Positions 17,302 through 25,695 of a stretch of DNA of 46,564 nucleotides are shown here, piece after piece. The notes beneath the pieces are model-generated. The model searched no databases. It worked only from the letters and a program-made list of their open reading frames with translations, and was not told the origin of the DNA. The position numbers and the translations under genes were made by a program. This stretch comes from JBEKYD01 sp052325345 (lineage in GTDB: Bacteria; Acidobacteriota; Terriglobia; Bryobacterales; Bryobacteraceae). Every line of letters starts with the position of its first letter. Positions within the stretch are counted from its first letter, which is position 1. The stretch is taken from positions 1 to 46,564 of the forward strand of contig JBKQVG010000007.1 of assembly GCA_052325345.1 (NCBI GenBank), given 5' to 3'.

Positions 17302-18559
17302 GGCGGGCGCTCCCGTTGGCGCATTGCAGCGCCTTCAATGCCGTGCCGGTGGCCTCCTGCACGGTTGAAGAAACCTCGCACGGCCGGCGCACACAACCGG
17401 CCGCGTAGAGCCCTGCGGACCCGTTGTGCATGTTAAGAAATCCAAATTCGTCGCGCTGGAGAGCCGCCGGAAGCCCCTCCGTCTGGGGGACGATGCCCGT
17501 GGCCAGCACCACCAGTTCGAAATACTGCGTGGTCTTCCGGCTGGCAAGCACGTCTTCGGCGGTCACCAGCAGATCCCCCGTGGCGGAATTCTCCTCCACG
17601 AGGGCGACCTTGCCTTTGATCAGCCGTATGCCGGCGTCCCGCTGCACGCGCGCGCTGAACTCTTCCAACCTGCCCGGCGTTCGGATGTCGATGTAGAAAA
17701 TAGAAACTGCGGTTTCGGGATACAACGCCCGTACGTAAGCGGCGTGCTTGATGGAAGCGGAGCAACAGACGGCGGAACAGTAGGGAAGATGGTTCTCGTC
17801 GCGCGAGCCGGCGCATTGCACAAACGCCACGGTCCGGGGTTCCTTGCCGTCCGAGGGTCTTAAGATCCGCCCCGCCGTGGGCCCATCCGCCGCGGCCATG
17901 CGCTCCAGCATCACGTTGGTGACCACGTTGCGGCATTTGCCGAATCCCAGCTTGTCCAGCTTGGCGGCATCGTAAGGCTTCCATCCGGTAGCTGCCACGA
18001 TGGCGCACACGTTGTACGTTCTGGTCTCGGGCTGAGCGTTCAGACGGATGGAATCGTACGCGCAGGCTTCTTCACAGGCCTTGCAGCCGCTTGGGCAGGC
18101 GGAGCGGTCGATGGCGTACAAGGCCGGGTAGGCAACGCCGTGCGGCAGGTAGGCGGCACGGGTCGTCGAGAGGCCGTAGTCGAAGTCGTCGGCGCGAATC
18201 GCCGGGCAGACGCGCTCGCAAGCGCCGCAGACCGTGCAGGACGCGGTTACGCAGCGGGGCCGGATTGCCACCCGCACCTGGTAATCGCCCGCGGATCCGG
18301 TCACCTCCTCGGCCTGCGCCAGCGTGAGCACCGTGATCGCGGGATTCTCGCGAATTCGCCGGTAGTGCAGCTCGAGACCGCAGGTGGGCGGACAGAGCTT
18401 GGGGAAATACTGGTGCAGCCGCGCCACCCGGCCGCCCAGGCTGACCGACTTTTCGACCAGAATCACCTCGCAGCCCAAATCGGCCAGTTCCACCGCCGCG
18501 GTCAGCCCGGCGATGCCGCCTCCGATCACCATGACCGGTTTAGGCGAGGCGGGGCTCAT
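17291..18559 (-). CDS. qmoA: QmoA, HdrA-like flavoprotein subunit
   Basis: A 422-residue protein beginning with an FAD-binding motif (VIGGGIAGLTAAVELADLG). It continues with the KLCPPTCGLELHYRRI segment characteristic of QmoA, an iron-sulfur motif (CTVCGACERVCP) and an HdrA-type CAGSRDENHLPYCSAVCC segment. It forms the soluble part of Qmo with QmoB. The ATG at 18559 overlaps the upstream YkgJ-like gene as ATGA. In-frame codons further upstream lie inside that gene and are not used. Confidence 0.95.
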   Translation of the reverse strand: MSPASPKPVMVIGGGIAGLTAAVELADLGCEVILVEKSVSLGGRVARLHQYFPKLCPPTCGLELHYRRIRENPAITVLTLAQAEEVTGSAGDYQVRVAIRPRCVTASCTVCGACERVCPAIRADDFDYGLSTTRAAYLPHGVAYPALYAIDRSACPSGCKACEEACAYDSIRLNAQPETRTYNVCAIVAATGWKPYDAAKLDKLGFGKCRNVVTNVMLERMAAADGPTAGRILRPSDGKEPRTVAFVQCAGSRDENHLPYCSAVCCSASIKHAAYVRALYPETAVSIFYIDIRTPGRLEEFSARVQRDAGIRLIKGKVALVEENSATGDLLVTAEDVLASRKTTQYFELVVLATGIVPQTEGLPAALQRDEFGFLNMHNGSAGLYAAGCVRRPCEVSSTVQEATGTALKALQCANGSARHAR

Positions 18560-19356
18560 TGACCGGCCTCCCCGGTGACGGCTCCCGGCCGCAGTTTCAT
18601 CGAGCGCTCCCCGAAAATCGAGAACCGCAGCCACTGCATGCCGAAGTCCAGAAGCTCCTGGTCGTCGCTACCGAGCCCTTCGATGCGCGCTTCGTCGACG
18701 TCGAACAGTTTCAGAAAGCGGGTTTCGAAGACGAACCGGCGGAAGCGGTCGAGATCGTAGCAGGCCATGTAGAACATATCCGCCTGCGCCGGCGTCAGGG
18801 CGCGGCCGCTGTTCCAAAAATCGTGGAGCGTCAGTTCTTTGAACCCGCTGGACATCATTTCAAATTCGTCAATGCCCTGACAGTCGATCCATTCGCGGAC
18901 CGAAAGAGAAACTCCGGCATCGTGTCCCTGGCAAACGTCTTCCTTGATCACGAAATGAAACGGCAGCTCGTTCGGCGTCGCCGACTTCGGTTCGGCCAGA
19001 CCCAGCGGGTACATGCGGCACGCCCACGGGCGGTCGCGGTAAATCCCGCACCCCCGCTCGGAAAGGAACTGGCACCGTTTGGATTCGTCCTCCGCCATCT
19101 TGAGAATCACGATGGGGAATTTCCGGTCCGCGTTTTGCAGGCGAAGAGTGTACTGTTCCAGGAATTCGGAGGAATCCATGCCCAGCGATCGCTTCATGCG
19201 CAACACGTCGTAAGGCGTAAGCACGATGGTTACGTCGCGACAGCAGTGTCCGAAACAGCTCAACTGCGGACTGCACTGGAACGTGAACCGGTCGTCGAGT
19301 CCCAGGCGGGGGCACTCTTTCAGGATCTTCTCGGGCGTTACGGGATCACCGCACAT
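18556..19356 (-). CDS. YkgJ-family cysteine-cluster protein
   Basis: The 266-residue protein has the cysteine-cluster layout of the YkgJ/UPF0153 family. The segments CSPQLSCFGHCC, CQFLSERGCGIYRDRPWACRMYP and a later DVCQGHDAG supply cysteines for a metal or iron-sulfur centre. Family members are of unknown function, and some occur beside apr and qmo genes in sulfate reducers. Here it lies between the Zn-ribbon gene (11-nt overlap) and qmoA (4-nt overlap), so it is expressed in step with Qmo. It could be a maturation or electron-transfer factor for AprBA/Qmo. That is inferred from position alone. Confidence 0.75.
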   Translation of the reverse strand: MCGDPVTPEKILKECPRLGLDDRFTFQCSPQLSCFGHCCRDVTIVLTPYDVLRMKRSLGMDSSEFLEQYTLRLQNADRKFPIVILKMAEDESKRCQFLSERGCGIYRDRPWACRMYPLGLAEPKSATPNELPFHFVIKEDVCQGHDAGVSLSVREWIDCQGIDEFEMMSSGFKELTLHDFWNSGRALTPAQADMFYMACYDLDRFRRFVFETRFLKLFDVDEARIEGLGSDDQELLDFGMQWLRFSIFGERSMKLRPGAVTGEAGQ

Positions 19357-19639
19357 GGGTGCTCGCTTCCTCGGCGTCGGGGACGATGCCGCTTCTCAGA
19401 GCCTGCGGCGACCACACCGGAAGCGGGCCGTGTTCTCCGGTCGCCGGGTCCAGCCGGCAGCGGTAGGACGCCGCCACGTTGTACTGACCTTCCATCCACG
19501 CCCAGCCGCGCACATAGTACGGGCAATCGTCACGGAAGCAGACGTACTGAAAATCGCTTCCCCAAGTGGAGTCTTGCGGGTTGGCCCATCGGAGCATGCG
19601 CCTGCCGCAATGGGGGCATAGAGGGTTGACGGTAACCAT
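19346..19639 (-). CDS. ogr/Delta-like zinc-ribbon protein
   Basis: A 97-residue protein with CPHCGRRMLRW at the N-terminus and CFRDDCPYYVRGW about 25 residues later. These four cysteines form a zinc-ribbon of the ogr/Delta type. The rest is rich in aromatic residues and lacks a long hydrophobic segment. Similar small proteins are found beside aprBA/qmo in several sulfate reducers, with no assigned role. The ATG lies 56 nt after aprA, beyond a strong hairpin, and its end overlaps the YkgJ-type gene by 11 nt. Either a transcription factor or a protein-protein adaptor would fit. Confidence 0.7.
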   Translation of the reverse strand: MVTVNPLCPHCGRRMLRWANPQDSTWGSDFQYVCFRDDCPYYVRGWAWMEGQYNVAASYRCRLDPATGEHGPLPVWSPQALRSGIVPDAEEASTHVR

Positions 19640-19654
19640 GGTCGGGACCTTTAA

Positions 19655-19683
19655 GGGCGGGAGGTTTCCGGGGCCTCCCGCCC
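19655..19683 (-). promoter_or_regulatory. strong stem-loop in the aprA/qmo intergenic gap
   Basis: GGGCGGGAGG and CCTCCCGCCC are perfect 10-bp arms around a 9-nt loop. On the operon transcript the stem follows aprA and is trailed by UUAAAGG, not a U-tract. It is more likely to protect or process the aprBA mRNA, giving more of it than of the genes behind, than to end transcription completely. Confidence 0.55.
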
Positions 19684-19696
19684 CTGCTCGGCAGCT

Positions 19697-21628
19697 TCAG
19701 ACCCTTGCTACTGCGGGCTCCTTTGGCTGCGAACTGAAGACGTGCAGAATTGGCCGGGCCATGGTCTCCCAGGCGCCGCTCTTGGGATCGTACCGGCAAT
19801 TCGCAAAAACGTGCCACTTCTCTTCGTCGATCCGCGGCTTGTCGGCGCGGAAGTAGTAACCGGGCCATCGAGTCTCCTCGCGGAACAGAACGGTCCGGAC
19901 GTGCGCTTCGGCCTGCCACATGCGGTGCGTATTCTCCCAGCAGCGCATGAGCTCGTGGAGATTGGAGGCCGCCAGCTTCTCGGCGTCTTCCTTCAGGTAG
20001 GCCAGCAGTTCCAGGCCCTTCTTGAGGAGCGCTTCGTTGGTGGTGAATTGAGCGGTAATGCCGCCGGCGTATTCGTCCATGATCTTTTGCAGCCGGAACA
20101 TGAACATTCGGGGCTTAATGTAGTTCGGGTTGACTTCCGGATCGGTGGTGGCCTTGTGGAACTGCTCGTAGACAGCGAGCGGCTTCAGGATCTCGGATTT
20201 GAGCGCCTCCAGGGCCGCCGCGTCCAATTGCGGCATCTGGTTGTTCTCTACGATGAACTTGATCGCGGCCTTGGCGGCAACGCGCCCCTCGGCGTGCGAG
20301 CCCGAAGAGAACTTGTGGCTGGAAGCTCCGGACGCGTCGCCGGCGCAGAAAAGGCCCTTGACGGTCGACATGTGCGCGTAACCCCAGAAGTACTCGCTCT
20401 TGGTCTCCTCGGTCTGCAGATCTTCGGGACCGCTAAGCCAAGCTCCGGAAGCGCCTGAGTGAGATCCGATGAAGTACGGCTCGGCGGCGGCGATCTCGGA
20501 GCTTTTCTCCTCGGGCTGCAGGTTCGTGGCAGCCCAGAGCAGAGCCTGCGAGATAGTCATGTCGAGGAAGTCTTCCCAAGCCTCGGACTCGAGTTCCTTC
20601 ATTTTCTTCTTGTAGGCCTTTGGGTCGTCCTTTAACGACTCGGCGATGGCCTGCATGGCTTCTTCCGTGCGCATCGAGATGGGGCCTTTACCCTCCATCA
20701 CGTCGAGCATGCCGAGGTAGTTGCGGAGGTTCGCGGGAACCGGCTTCACACGGCCGTAGGGGCCCCACTTTTCGAGCTCGGGCTTGCGCTCGATCATGTA
20801 GTTGCCGCCCGCCGCGTTGGTCGCGCGGGATTTGAACAGCAGGAACCAGGCGCCGACCGGCCCGTACGCGTCTTTGAACCGTACTGGGATGAAGCGGACT
20901 TCCTGGCAGGTCATCTCCGCCCCGGCCTTGAGGGTGAAGTATGCGGAAGACCCGGAGTTCCATGGTGGATACCAGGCGCGCCCCATGCCTTCGCCGGAAC
21001 TGCGCGGCTTGAACACGTGTACCGCGCCGCCCATGGCCACCAGGGTGGCTTTCGATTTGAACACGTAGAACTTGTTCTCGCGCACCGAGAATCCCACCGC
21101 GCCGGCGCAACGTTCGCCGTCCATCAGCGGCCCGACAATGAACACCCGCTCGAAGATCTGGCCCACGCCGGTTCCGAGCAGCGCATTCTTGGCGGCCTCG
21201 GCCACCACCACCTTGTAGGACTCGCCATTGATCATGAGTTGCCAGCGGCCTTCGTGCACGTAGGCGCCTTTCTCGTCCTTCCAGATCGGCAGCCCCCACT
21301 TCTCGAACAAGTGCACGGAGGAATCCACGTGGCGCGCGATACTCGCCACAAGGTCCTCGCGCGTGACGCCCATCAGGTCGTTGCGCACGTAGTCCACGTA
21401 ATCCTTCATCGTGTTGGCGCCGTCTTTCAACCCGACGTATTGGTTGATCGCGGAAAGTCCCATGGCTACCGCGCCGGAACGATCCATCGCCGCTTTGTCC
21501 ACCAGCGTGACTTTGAGGCCGTTCTGCATGGCCCAGTGCGCGGCCTCGACAGCGGCTCCGCACGCGGCCATTCCGCCGCCCACGATCAGCAAATCGGTTT
21601 CGACTACTACGGTTTCGAATTCAGCCAT
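19697..21628 (-). CDS. aprA: AprA, adenylylsulfate reductase alpha subunit
   Basis: A 643-residue FAD protein of the fumarate reductase type. The N-terminal FAD site (LLIVGGGMAACGAAVEAA) is followed by family signatures EVRFIPVRFKDAYGPVGAWF and GSHSGASGAWLSGP. These contain the arginine and histidine that contact APS and FAD in the Archaeoglobus enzyme. It reduces APS to sulfite and AMP in the cytoplasm. aprB lies 16 nt upstream. Downstream, a strong hairpin separates it from the Zn-ribbon gene. Length is normal. Association with qmoABC and sat points to the reductive direction, though the enzyme is reversible. Confidence 0.97.
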   Translation of the reverse strand: MAEFETVVVETDLLIVGGGMAACGAAVEAAHWAMQNGLKVTLVDKAAMDRSGAVAMGLSAINQYVGLKDGANTMKDYVDYVRNDLMGVTREDLVASIARHVDSSVHLFEKWGLPIWKDEKGAYVHEGRWQLMINGESYKVVVAEAAKNALLGTGVGQIFERVFIVGPLMDGERCAGAVGFSVRENKFYVFKSKATLVAMGGAVHVFKPRSSGEGMGRAWYPPWNSGSSAYFTLKAGAEMTCQEVRFIPVRFKDAYGPVGAWFLLFKSRATNAAGGNYMIERKPELEKWGPYGRVKPVPANLRNYLGMLDVMEGKGPISMRTEEAMQAIAESLKDDPKAYKKKMKELESEAWEDFLDMTISQALLWAATNLQPEEKSSEIAAAEPYFIGSHSGASGAWLSGPEDLQTEETKSEYFWGYAHMSTVKGLFCAGDASGASSHKFSSGSHAEGRVAAKAAIKFIVENNQMPQLDAAALEALKSEILKPLAVYEQFHKATTDPEVNPNYIKPRMFMFRLQKIMDEYAGGITAQFTTNEALLKKGLELLAYLKEDAEKLAASNLHELMRCWENTHRMWQAEAHVRTVLFREETRWPGYYFRADKPRIDEEKWHVFANCRYDPKSGAWETMARPILHVFSSQPKEPAVARV

Positions 21629-21644
21629 TGCAATCGTTCTCCTC

Positions 21645-22085
21645 TCAGTTGTTCAACCGGAATACGTCGGCCATTCCGATCGACGCCGGCTCCGTGAATA
21701 GCAGCGGACTGTCCAGTCCGCCTTTGCTTTCGAATCCGCCGTCCGGCGCCGCTTTGCCTTCGGGCGTGGTCCGAATGGGGAACTTGAAGCGTTTGATGGT
21801 TCCGTTGCGGAACTTCACCGTCCACAGGATCGTATCCGTGGAGCGCATCGGCGTCGCCGAAGCGCCCAGAGGGACGAAATCGGCGTAGCTGCGGACCTCG
21901 ACGGCCTGCGTGGGACAGATCTTGACGCAGTTGTAGCACTCCCAGCACATCGAGACATCCTGGTTGTAAGCCTTCATGGTTTCTTTGTCCAGGACCATCA
22001 GGTCGTTGGGGCAGATGTACTGGCACGCGGTCTTGTCCAGCGCTTTGCACCCATCGCACTTGTCCGGGTTGACGTAGCTCGGCAT
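21645..22085 (-). CDS. aprB: AprB, adenylylsulfate reductase beta subunit
   Basis: A 146-residue ferredoxin-like subunit with two [4Fe-4S] motifs, CDGCKALDKTACQYICP and CWECYNCVKICP, and a C-terminal tail that wraps AprA in known structures (SIGMADVFRLNN at the end). It transfers electrons from Qmo to the flavin of AprA. Its ATG overlaps the stop of the MarR-type regulator by one base (TAATG). The regulator and aprBA are therefore made from one message. Confidence 0.97.
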   Translation of the reverse strand: MPSYVNPDKCDGCKALDKTACQYICPNDLMVLDKETMKAYNQDVSMCWECYNCVKICPTQAVEVRSYADFVPLGASATPMRSTDTILWTVKFRNGTIKRFKFPIRTTPEGKAAPDGGFESKGGLDSPLLFTEPASIGMADVFRLNN

Positions 22086-22723
22086 TAGTCCACCTTTCCT
22101 TCCGCAGTACCCTCGTCGTACCGGTTGGTTTGGGTCTGCGTCTTGTGTCGTTGATAAAAACAGTTGCGGTGACCGTATTCGCCAAACCTGCACCGGTCGC
22201 GAACGTAGATTTCGCACTGCATGCAGGTCGCGTTCGGATAGGCGCTCTCACTGACGATGGCCCCCGCCAGCCGGTCCAGAAGTTCCGACGTCTTGCTCAG
22301 TTCCTCCGGGGAGAACTGGCGAAAAGCGGTTTTCGCCCTGTAATCGCGCGCCACGAGGTACGCATCCATCAGTTTGCGGCTGGTCTCGGTCAGGGAGAGC
22401 CGGATCAGACGGCGGTCTTCCTGAGGCGCCACCCGGCGCAGAAGCCGCCGGCGAACCAGCTTATCCACGGTCCGGCTCACGGCGCCGCAGGTCACTCCGA
22501 GGAAAGCCGCGGCATCGCCAATACTCAATACATCCGTGTGGGCGACCAGGTAGAGCAGTTTGAACTGCGCGAACGTCAGCTTGTCTCCACTTACCTCCCG
22601 CAGCACCGTCCGTTCGATCACCTCGCGCACCGACCATGCCAATACGCGAGCGCTGCTCAGGAACTCGTTGCTCAGATCCGCCGTAATGGTTCCCGTCGCG
22701 GCGTTTTCTTCGCCTGACTGCAT
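22085..22723 (-). CDS. MarR-family regulator with C-terminal cysteine cluster
   Basis: A 212-residue protein. Residues about 35-140 form a MarR-type winged helix-turn-helix (LTFAQFKLLYLVA, the recognition helix near LGVTCGAVSRTVDKLVRR, and the wing APQEDRRLIRLSLT). The C-terminal tail holds four cysteines, Cys167, Cys170, Cys178 and Cys188, spaced CX2CX7CX9C, with a histidine nearby. This looks like a metal or iron-sulfur site, which ordinary MarR proteins lack. It is the first gene of the apr-qmo-dsr run, and a perfect palindrome lies over its promoter. The likely reading is an autoregulated redox- or sulfur-responsive switch for the whole pathway. The sensed signal is unknown. Confidence 0.82.
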   Translation of the reverse strand: MQSGEENAATGTITADLSNEFLSSARVLAWSVREVIERTVLREVSGDKLTFAQFKLLYLVAHTDVLSIGDAAAFLGVTCGAVSRTVDKLVRRRLLRRVAPQEDRRLIRLSLTETSRKLMDAYLVARDYRAKTAFRQFSPEELSKTSELLDRLAGAIVSESAYPNATCMQCEIYVRDRCRFGEYGHRNCFYQRHKTQTQTNRYDEGTAEGKVD

Positions 22724-22747
22724 CGGCTGCCACCTGTGGCCAGTTGT

Positions 22748-22788
22748 TTGACCAGATCGAATTTAAACCTGGTCAACGATTAGAGCAA
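22748..22788 (-). promoter_or_regulatory. promoter of the apr-qmo-dsr operon with overlapping palindrome
   Basis: On the minus strand TTGCTC (22788-22783), a 17-bp spacer and TAAATT (22765-22760) make a sigma70-type promoter. Half-sites TTGACCAG and CTGGTCAA (22748-22755 and 22769-22776) are perfect inverted repeats 13 bp apart and straddle the -10 element. A MarR dimer bound there would block polymerase, so autorepression by the first gene is the natural model. The regulator start is about 30 nt downstream, with AGGTGG before the ATG. Confidence 0.6.
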
Positions 22789-23046
22789 GACCGAATCGGC
22801 ATTTCGGACAAAATATTCTGAAATCGCCCCGGCGCCGCCTCTTTAGGTGCTTCCGGGCCCGGCCAGGGAGCGAAAACGACGCCCGCCGGCGCCCGCTGCC
22901 GCCTGTCCCGTCGAGCTCTTCCTCATGCTGCCGCGAAACGTCGTGCGCCATACCGGTCCATATCCCGAAATTCCGGATGGGGCCGCCCGGTAAACGCATA
23001 TTTTGCCGCTTCCGTGTGCCTTGTCCAGTCAAATCGACGGAAAAAG
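22789..23046. other. intergenic stretch without recognisable gene
   Basis: About 258 bp lie upstream of the operon promoter and after the end of the CobA-type fusion gene, with both neighbours on the minus strand. An open frame of about 89 codons on the minus strand has no ribosome binding site and no family resemblance. I see no clear hairpin followed by a U-tract and no strong second promoter. It may hold activator sites for the sulfur operon. Confidence 0.5.
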
Positions 23047-24744
23047 CTACATCGCGCGGGCTGTTACGAGCTGAGTTCCCCCGGGAATCGGCTCCGTAAT
23101 CAGCACGCGGAAGCCTACCGCGCGCAATTCAGCCTCCAGCCGCGAGAGGGACCAATTCCGGCTCCCGCCCCGCATGACATGGCGGCCGAGGGCGAACAGC
23201 AGAATTTCCGGGGGCGGAGGGACCTCCGAACACACGAAAGAATCGTGCAGGATCAGCAGGCCGCCTGGCTTCAGCGCTCGCGAAGCGCTCTCGAGCGCGG
23301 GGCCATACTGGCCTTTGTCGCAGCCGGCCAACAATCCGGAGAACAGTATGGCGCCGTAAGAACCGTCTCCGTTGCCGGTGGCCATCACCGGATCTTCCCT
23401 GCCACCCGCCTCGAAGGGATTGCGGACCTCGAGGGCCAGCAGGGGCCAACGCCGCGATGCAAGTTGCCGGTAGGCGCCGCCTCCCCATCCGACCAGCAAG
23501 GCGGGGCTATGCGGCGCGAGTTCCAGTTTGTCCAGCACGAACGGCGCGGCGTAGCGGGCCAGGCACTCGCAGGATTGGCGCTGCAGATCCTGGACCTCCG
23601 CCTGCGCGCCGCCGTCCCACCCGTTGAGCACATAGCGCCCCACGGCGCTCAAGGGCGCCACGTGCGCCGCCTGGTACAACAACGCGGGCCTCAACGACTG
23701 CGGCGAGTCCTCCCGCAAATAGCGGGAGGACAGTTCCAGATTGCGATACCCGTCCGCGCCACCTTCCACCAGCCTCATCGAAACCAGGCACTCCAAGACT
23801 TCCGCCAGCCCGCTGCGGTTCAGCCCTAACGCGCGGGCCAGTTCCGACGCCGTCCGCCACTGCTCCAATCGATCGAACAGGGATGCCGCCAGCGCAAAGC
23901 GCAGGACTTGGCTTCCCATGCCGGCTGTCGCCATGCGGAGTAACTGGTCGGGAACCGGCGCGGGCTCAAAATCGGAAGCGGCGTCGGGACGGCGGCACAA
24001 ATCGCGCTGCGAGTGCTTCAGCTTTTCCCGCAGCCGAACGGCTTCGCCAATTACCAGCGTGGCCGGGGGTTCGATGCCCGCCCGCTCCACCTCGGCGGCA
24101 ATCGACGAGAGAGTGCCCGAAACGACCTTCTCCCCGTGCCAGAACGCCATCTGAATCATGGCGGCCGGAGTCTCGGGATCGCGGCCGTGCGCGATCAGTT
24201 CCCGGGCCACGCGTTCCACCGTGCGCACGGCCATTAGAAACACCAGCGTATCGATCCCGGCAAGCGCGCTCCAGTTCAGCCGGCTTTCGTCCCGATTGGC
24301 TTCGTGACCCGTGACGATGGCGACCGCCGAAGCCGAATCGCGGTGGGTGACTGCGATTCCGGCGCTGGCCGGAGCCGCGAGGGCCGACGAAACGCCGGGG
24401 ACCACCTCGAACGGAACTCCCCGCTCCGCCAGAAACTCGGCCTCTTCGCCTCCCCGGCCAAACAAAAAGGGGTCGCCGCCCTTGAGCCTGACGACGGTCT
24501 TACCCTCCTGCGCCTTGCGGAGGAGCACGTCGAATATTTCTTCCTGGCGCGATTCGTGGATGCCCACCGACTTGCCCAGATAGATCCGCTCGGCCGAGGG
24601 CTTCGCCAGGGTGAGGACCTCCTCCTGGATCAAGCGGTCGTAAATGACGACGTCGCTGGCTTCGAGAAGCTTTACCGCTTTGACAGTCAGTAAATCGGGG
24701 TGGCCTGGGCCGGCGCCAACCAAGTAGACTTTTCCCGGAGGCAC
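23047..24744 (-). CDS. cobA: uroporphyrinogen-III C-methyltransferase fused to an O-methyltransferase-like domain
   Basis: Residues about 1-245 are a complete SUMT/CobA domain, with VYLVGAGPGHPDLLTVKA, DVVIYDRLI, VVRLKGGDPFLFGRGGEE and PGVSSALAAPA. It makes precorrin-2, the precursor of siroheme, which DsrAB needs. After a linker, residues about 265-565 resemble a class I O-methyltransferase with its N-terminal dimerisation/winged-helix part (WRTASELARALGLNRSGLAEVLECL) and a glycine-rich site (LLVGWGGGAYRQL). The acidic residue expected after the glycines is shifted, so activity is uncertain. I chose the GTG at 24744 (GGAG upstream), giving 565 residues. The frame could extend to 24846, but that would overlap the divergent gene. 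No HemD, oxidase or chelatase domain is present. Confidence 0.85.
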   Translation of the reverse strand: MPPGKVYLVGAGPGHPDLLTVKAVKLLEASDVVIYDRLIQEEVLTLAKPSAERIYLGKSVGIHESRQEEIFDVLLRKAQEGKTVVRLKGGDPFLFGRGGEEAEFLAERGVPFEVVPGVSSALAAPASAGIAVTHRDSASAVAIVTGHEANRDESRLNWSALAGIDTLVFLMAVRTVERVARELIAHGRDPETPAAMIQMAFWHGEKVVSGTLSSIAAEVERAGIEPPATLVIGEAVRLREKLKHSQRDLCRRPDAASDFEPAPVPDQLLRMATAGMGSQVLRFALAASLFDRLEQWRTASELARALGLNRSGLAEVLECLVSMRLVEGGADGYRNLELSSRYLREDSPQSLRPALLYQAAHVAPLSAVGRYVLNGWDGGAQAEVQDLQRQSCECLARYAAPFVLDKLELAPHSPALLVGWGGGAYRQLASRRWPLLALEVRNPFEAGGREDPVMATGNGDGSYGAILFSGLLAGCDKGQYGPALESASRALKPGGLLILHDSFVCSEVPPPPEILLFALGRHVMRGGSRNWSLSRLEAELRAVGFRVLITEPIPGGTQLVTARAM

Positions 24745-24844
24745 GGATTCTCCGCGAGTCTTCGCATCCCGTTCGGATGAAGACCGAGTACGATGATAAC
24801 ATGATGCCGAAGTCCGAAATTCCTTACCGGCCAGGAGCGCACGC

Positions 24845-25654
24845 ATGTCTGTAATTACGATTTCTAGAGGGTCGTTCAGCGGTGGCAGGATGCTCGCAGC
24901 TTGTCTCTCTCAGGCGTTGGGCTATCGCTGCGTCGATCGCGACGTCATTGTGGAACGAGCCGCCGCGCACGGCGTCTCACAGGAGGAATTGCGCGACGCG
25001 CTGCAAAAACCGCCCACCTTCCTGGAGCGGATTCAACACAAAAAGTATCTTTACCTGGTCTTAATCCAGGGTGCGCTCATCGAAGAAGTGAAAGCCGGAA
25101 AGGCCGTGTATCACGGCAACGCCGGACACCTTTTGCTCAAGGGCGGTCCGCCCATTTTGCGCGTGCGCATCATTGCACCCCTGGAATTCCGCCTGAAGAT
25201 GGCCCAGGATCGGTTGAAGCTCGGCCGGACGGAAGCCCGGGATTATATAGCACGAATGGACCAGGAGCGCAGAAAGTGGACCCAGTACCTCTACGGAGTG
25301 GATTGGGGCGACGCCGCCAACTACGACACCGTCCTGAATCTCGAATTCATGGATATTTCCGAGGCCTGCCAGACGGTTTCGACCCTGGCGCGGCAACGAT
25401 GTTTCGAATTCACGCCGTGTTGCCAGGCGGCCATGGACGATCTCGCTCTTGGCAGCCGGGTTCGCGTGGCGCTGGCGCTCAACGATCCGACTTCCCACCT
25501 CGAGGTCGAAGCTCTCGCGAAGGGACACGCCGTGCGCGTCGTCGGCTCGGTTTCCGACATGCGGGAAGTCGACGAGGTCCGGCGTATCGCCGCGTCCGTC
25601 CCGGGAGTCGAGACGGTGGACCTCGACGAGCTAGTTTCCCCCGCGCGATCGTGA
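24845..25654 (+). CDS. cytidylate-kinase-like protein with C-terminal BON-like domain (copy 1)
   Basis: A 269-residue protein. The N-terminal about 190 residues match the cytidylate kinase-like family, with ISRGSFSGGRMLA as phosphate-binding loop (Arg where kinases usually have Lys) and a helical lid segment near DYIARMDQERRKW. The last about 70 residues (RVRVALALNDPTSHLEVEALAKGHAVRVVGSV to the end) look like a BON domain. The real substrate is not known. These proteins are distinct from the housekeeping Cmk. It is divergent from the siroheme fusion gene and convergent with citrate synthase. A diverged paralogue lies at 27196. The ATG has AGGAG upstream. Confidence 0.72.
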   Translation: MSVITISRGSFSGGRMLAACLSQALGYRCVDRDVIVERAAAHGVSQEELRDALQKPPTFLERIQHKKYLYLVLIQGALIEEVKAGKAVYHGNAGHLLLKGGPPILRVRIIAPLEFRLKMAQDRLKLGRTEARDYIARMDQERRKWTQYLYGVDWGDAANYDTVLNLEFMDISEACQTVSTLARQRCFEFTPCCQAAMDDLALGSRVRVALALNDPTSHLEVEALAKGHAVRVVGSVSDMREVDEVRRIAASVPGVETVDLDELVSPARS

Positions 25655-25695
25655 GGGTCTCGAATCTTCCGGGGAACGGGCCGCGGAGCGAGGCG

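Noticed and set aside
22763..23032. 89-codon minus-strand frame upstream of the MarR-type gene
   Set aside because: It runs through the operon promoter and palindrome, lacks a ribosome site, and resembles no family.
24745..24846. Longer N-terminus of the CobA-type fusion starting at 24846
   Set aside because: The extra 34 residues lie outside the SUMT domain, overlap the divergent start codon region, and the GTG at 24744 has a proper ribosome site.
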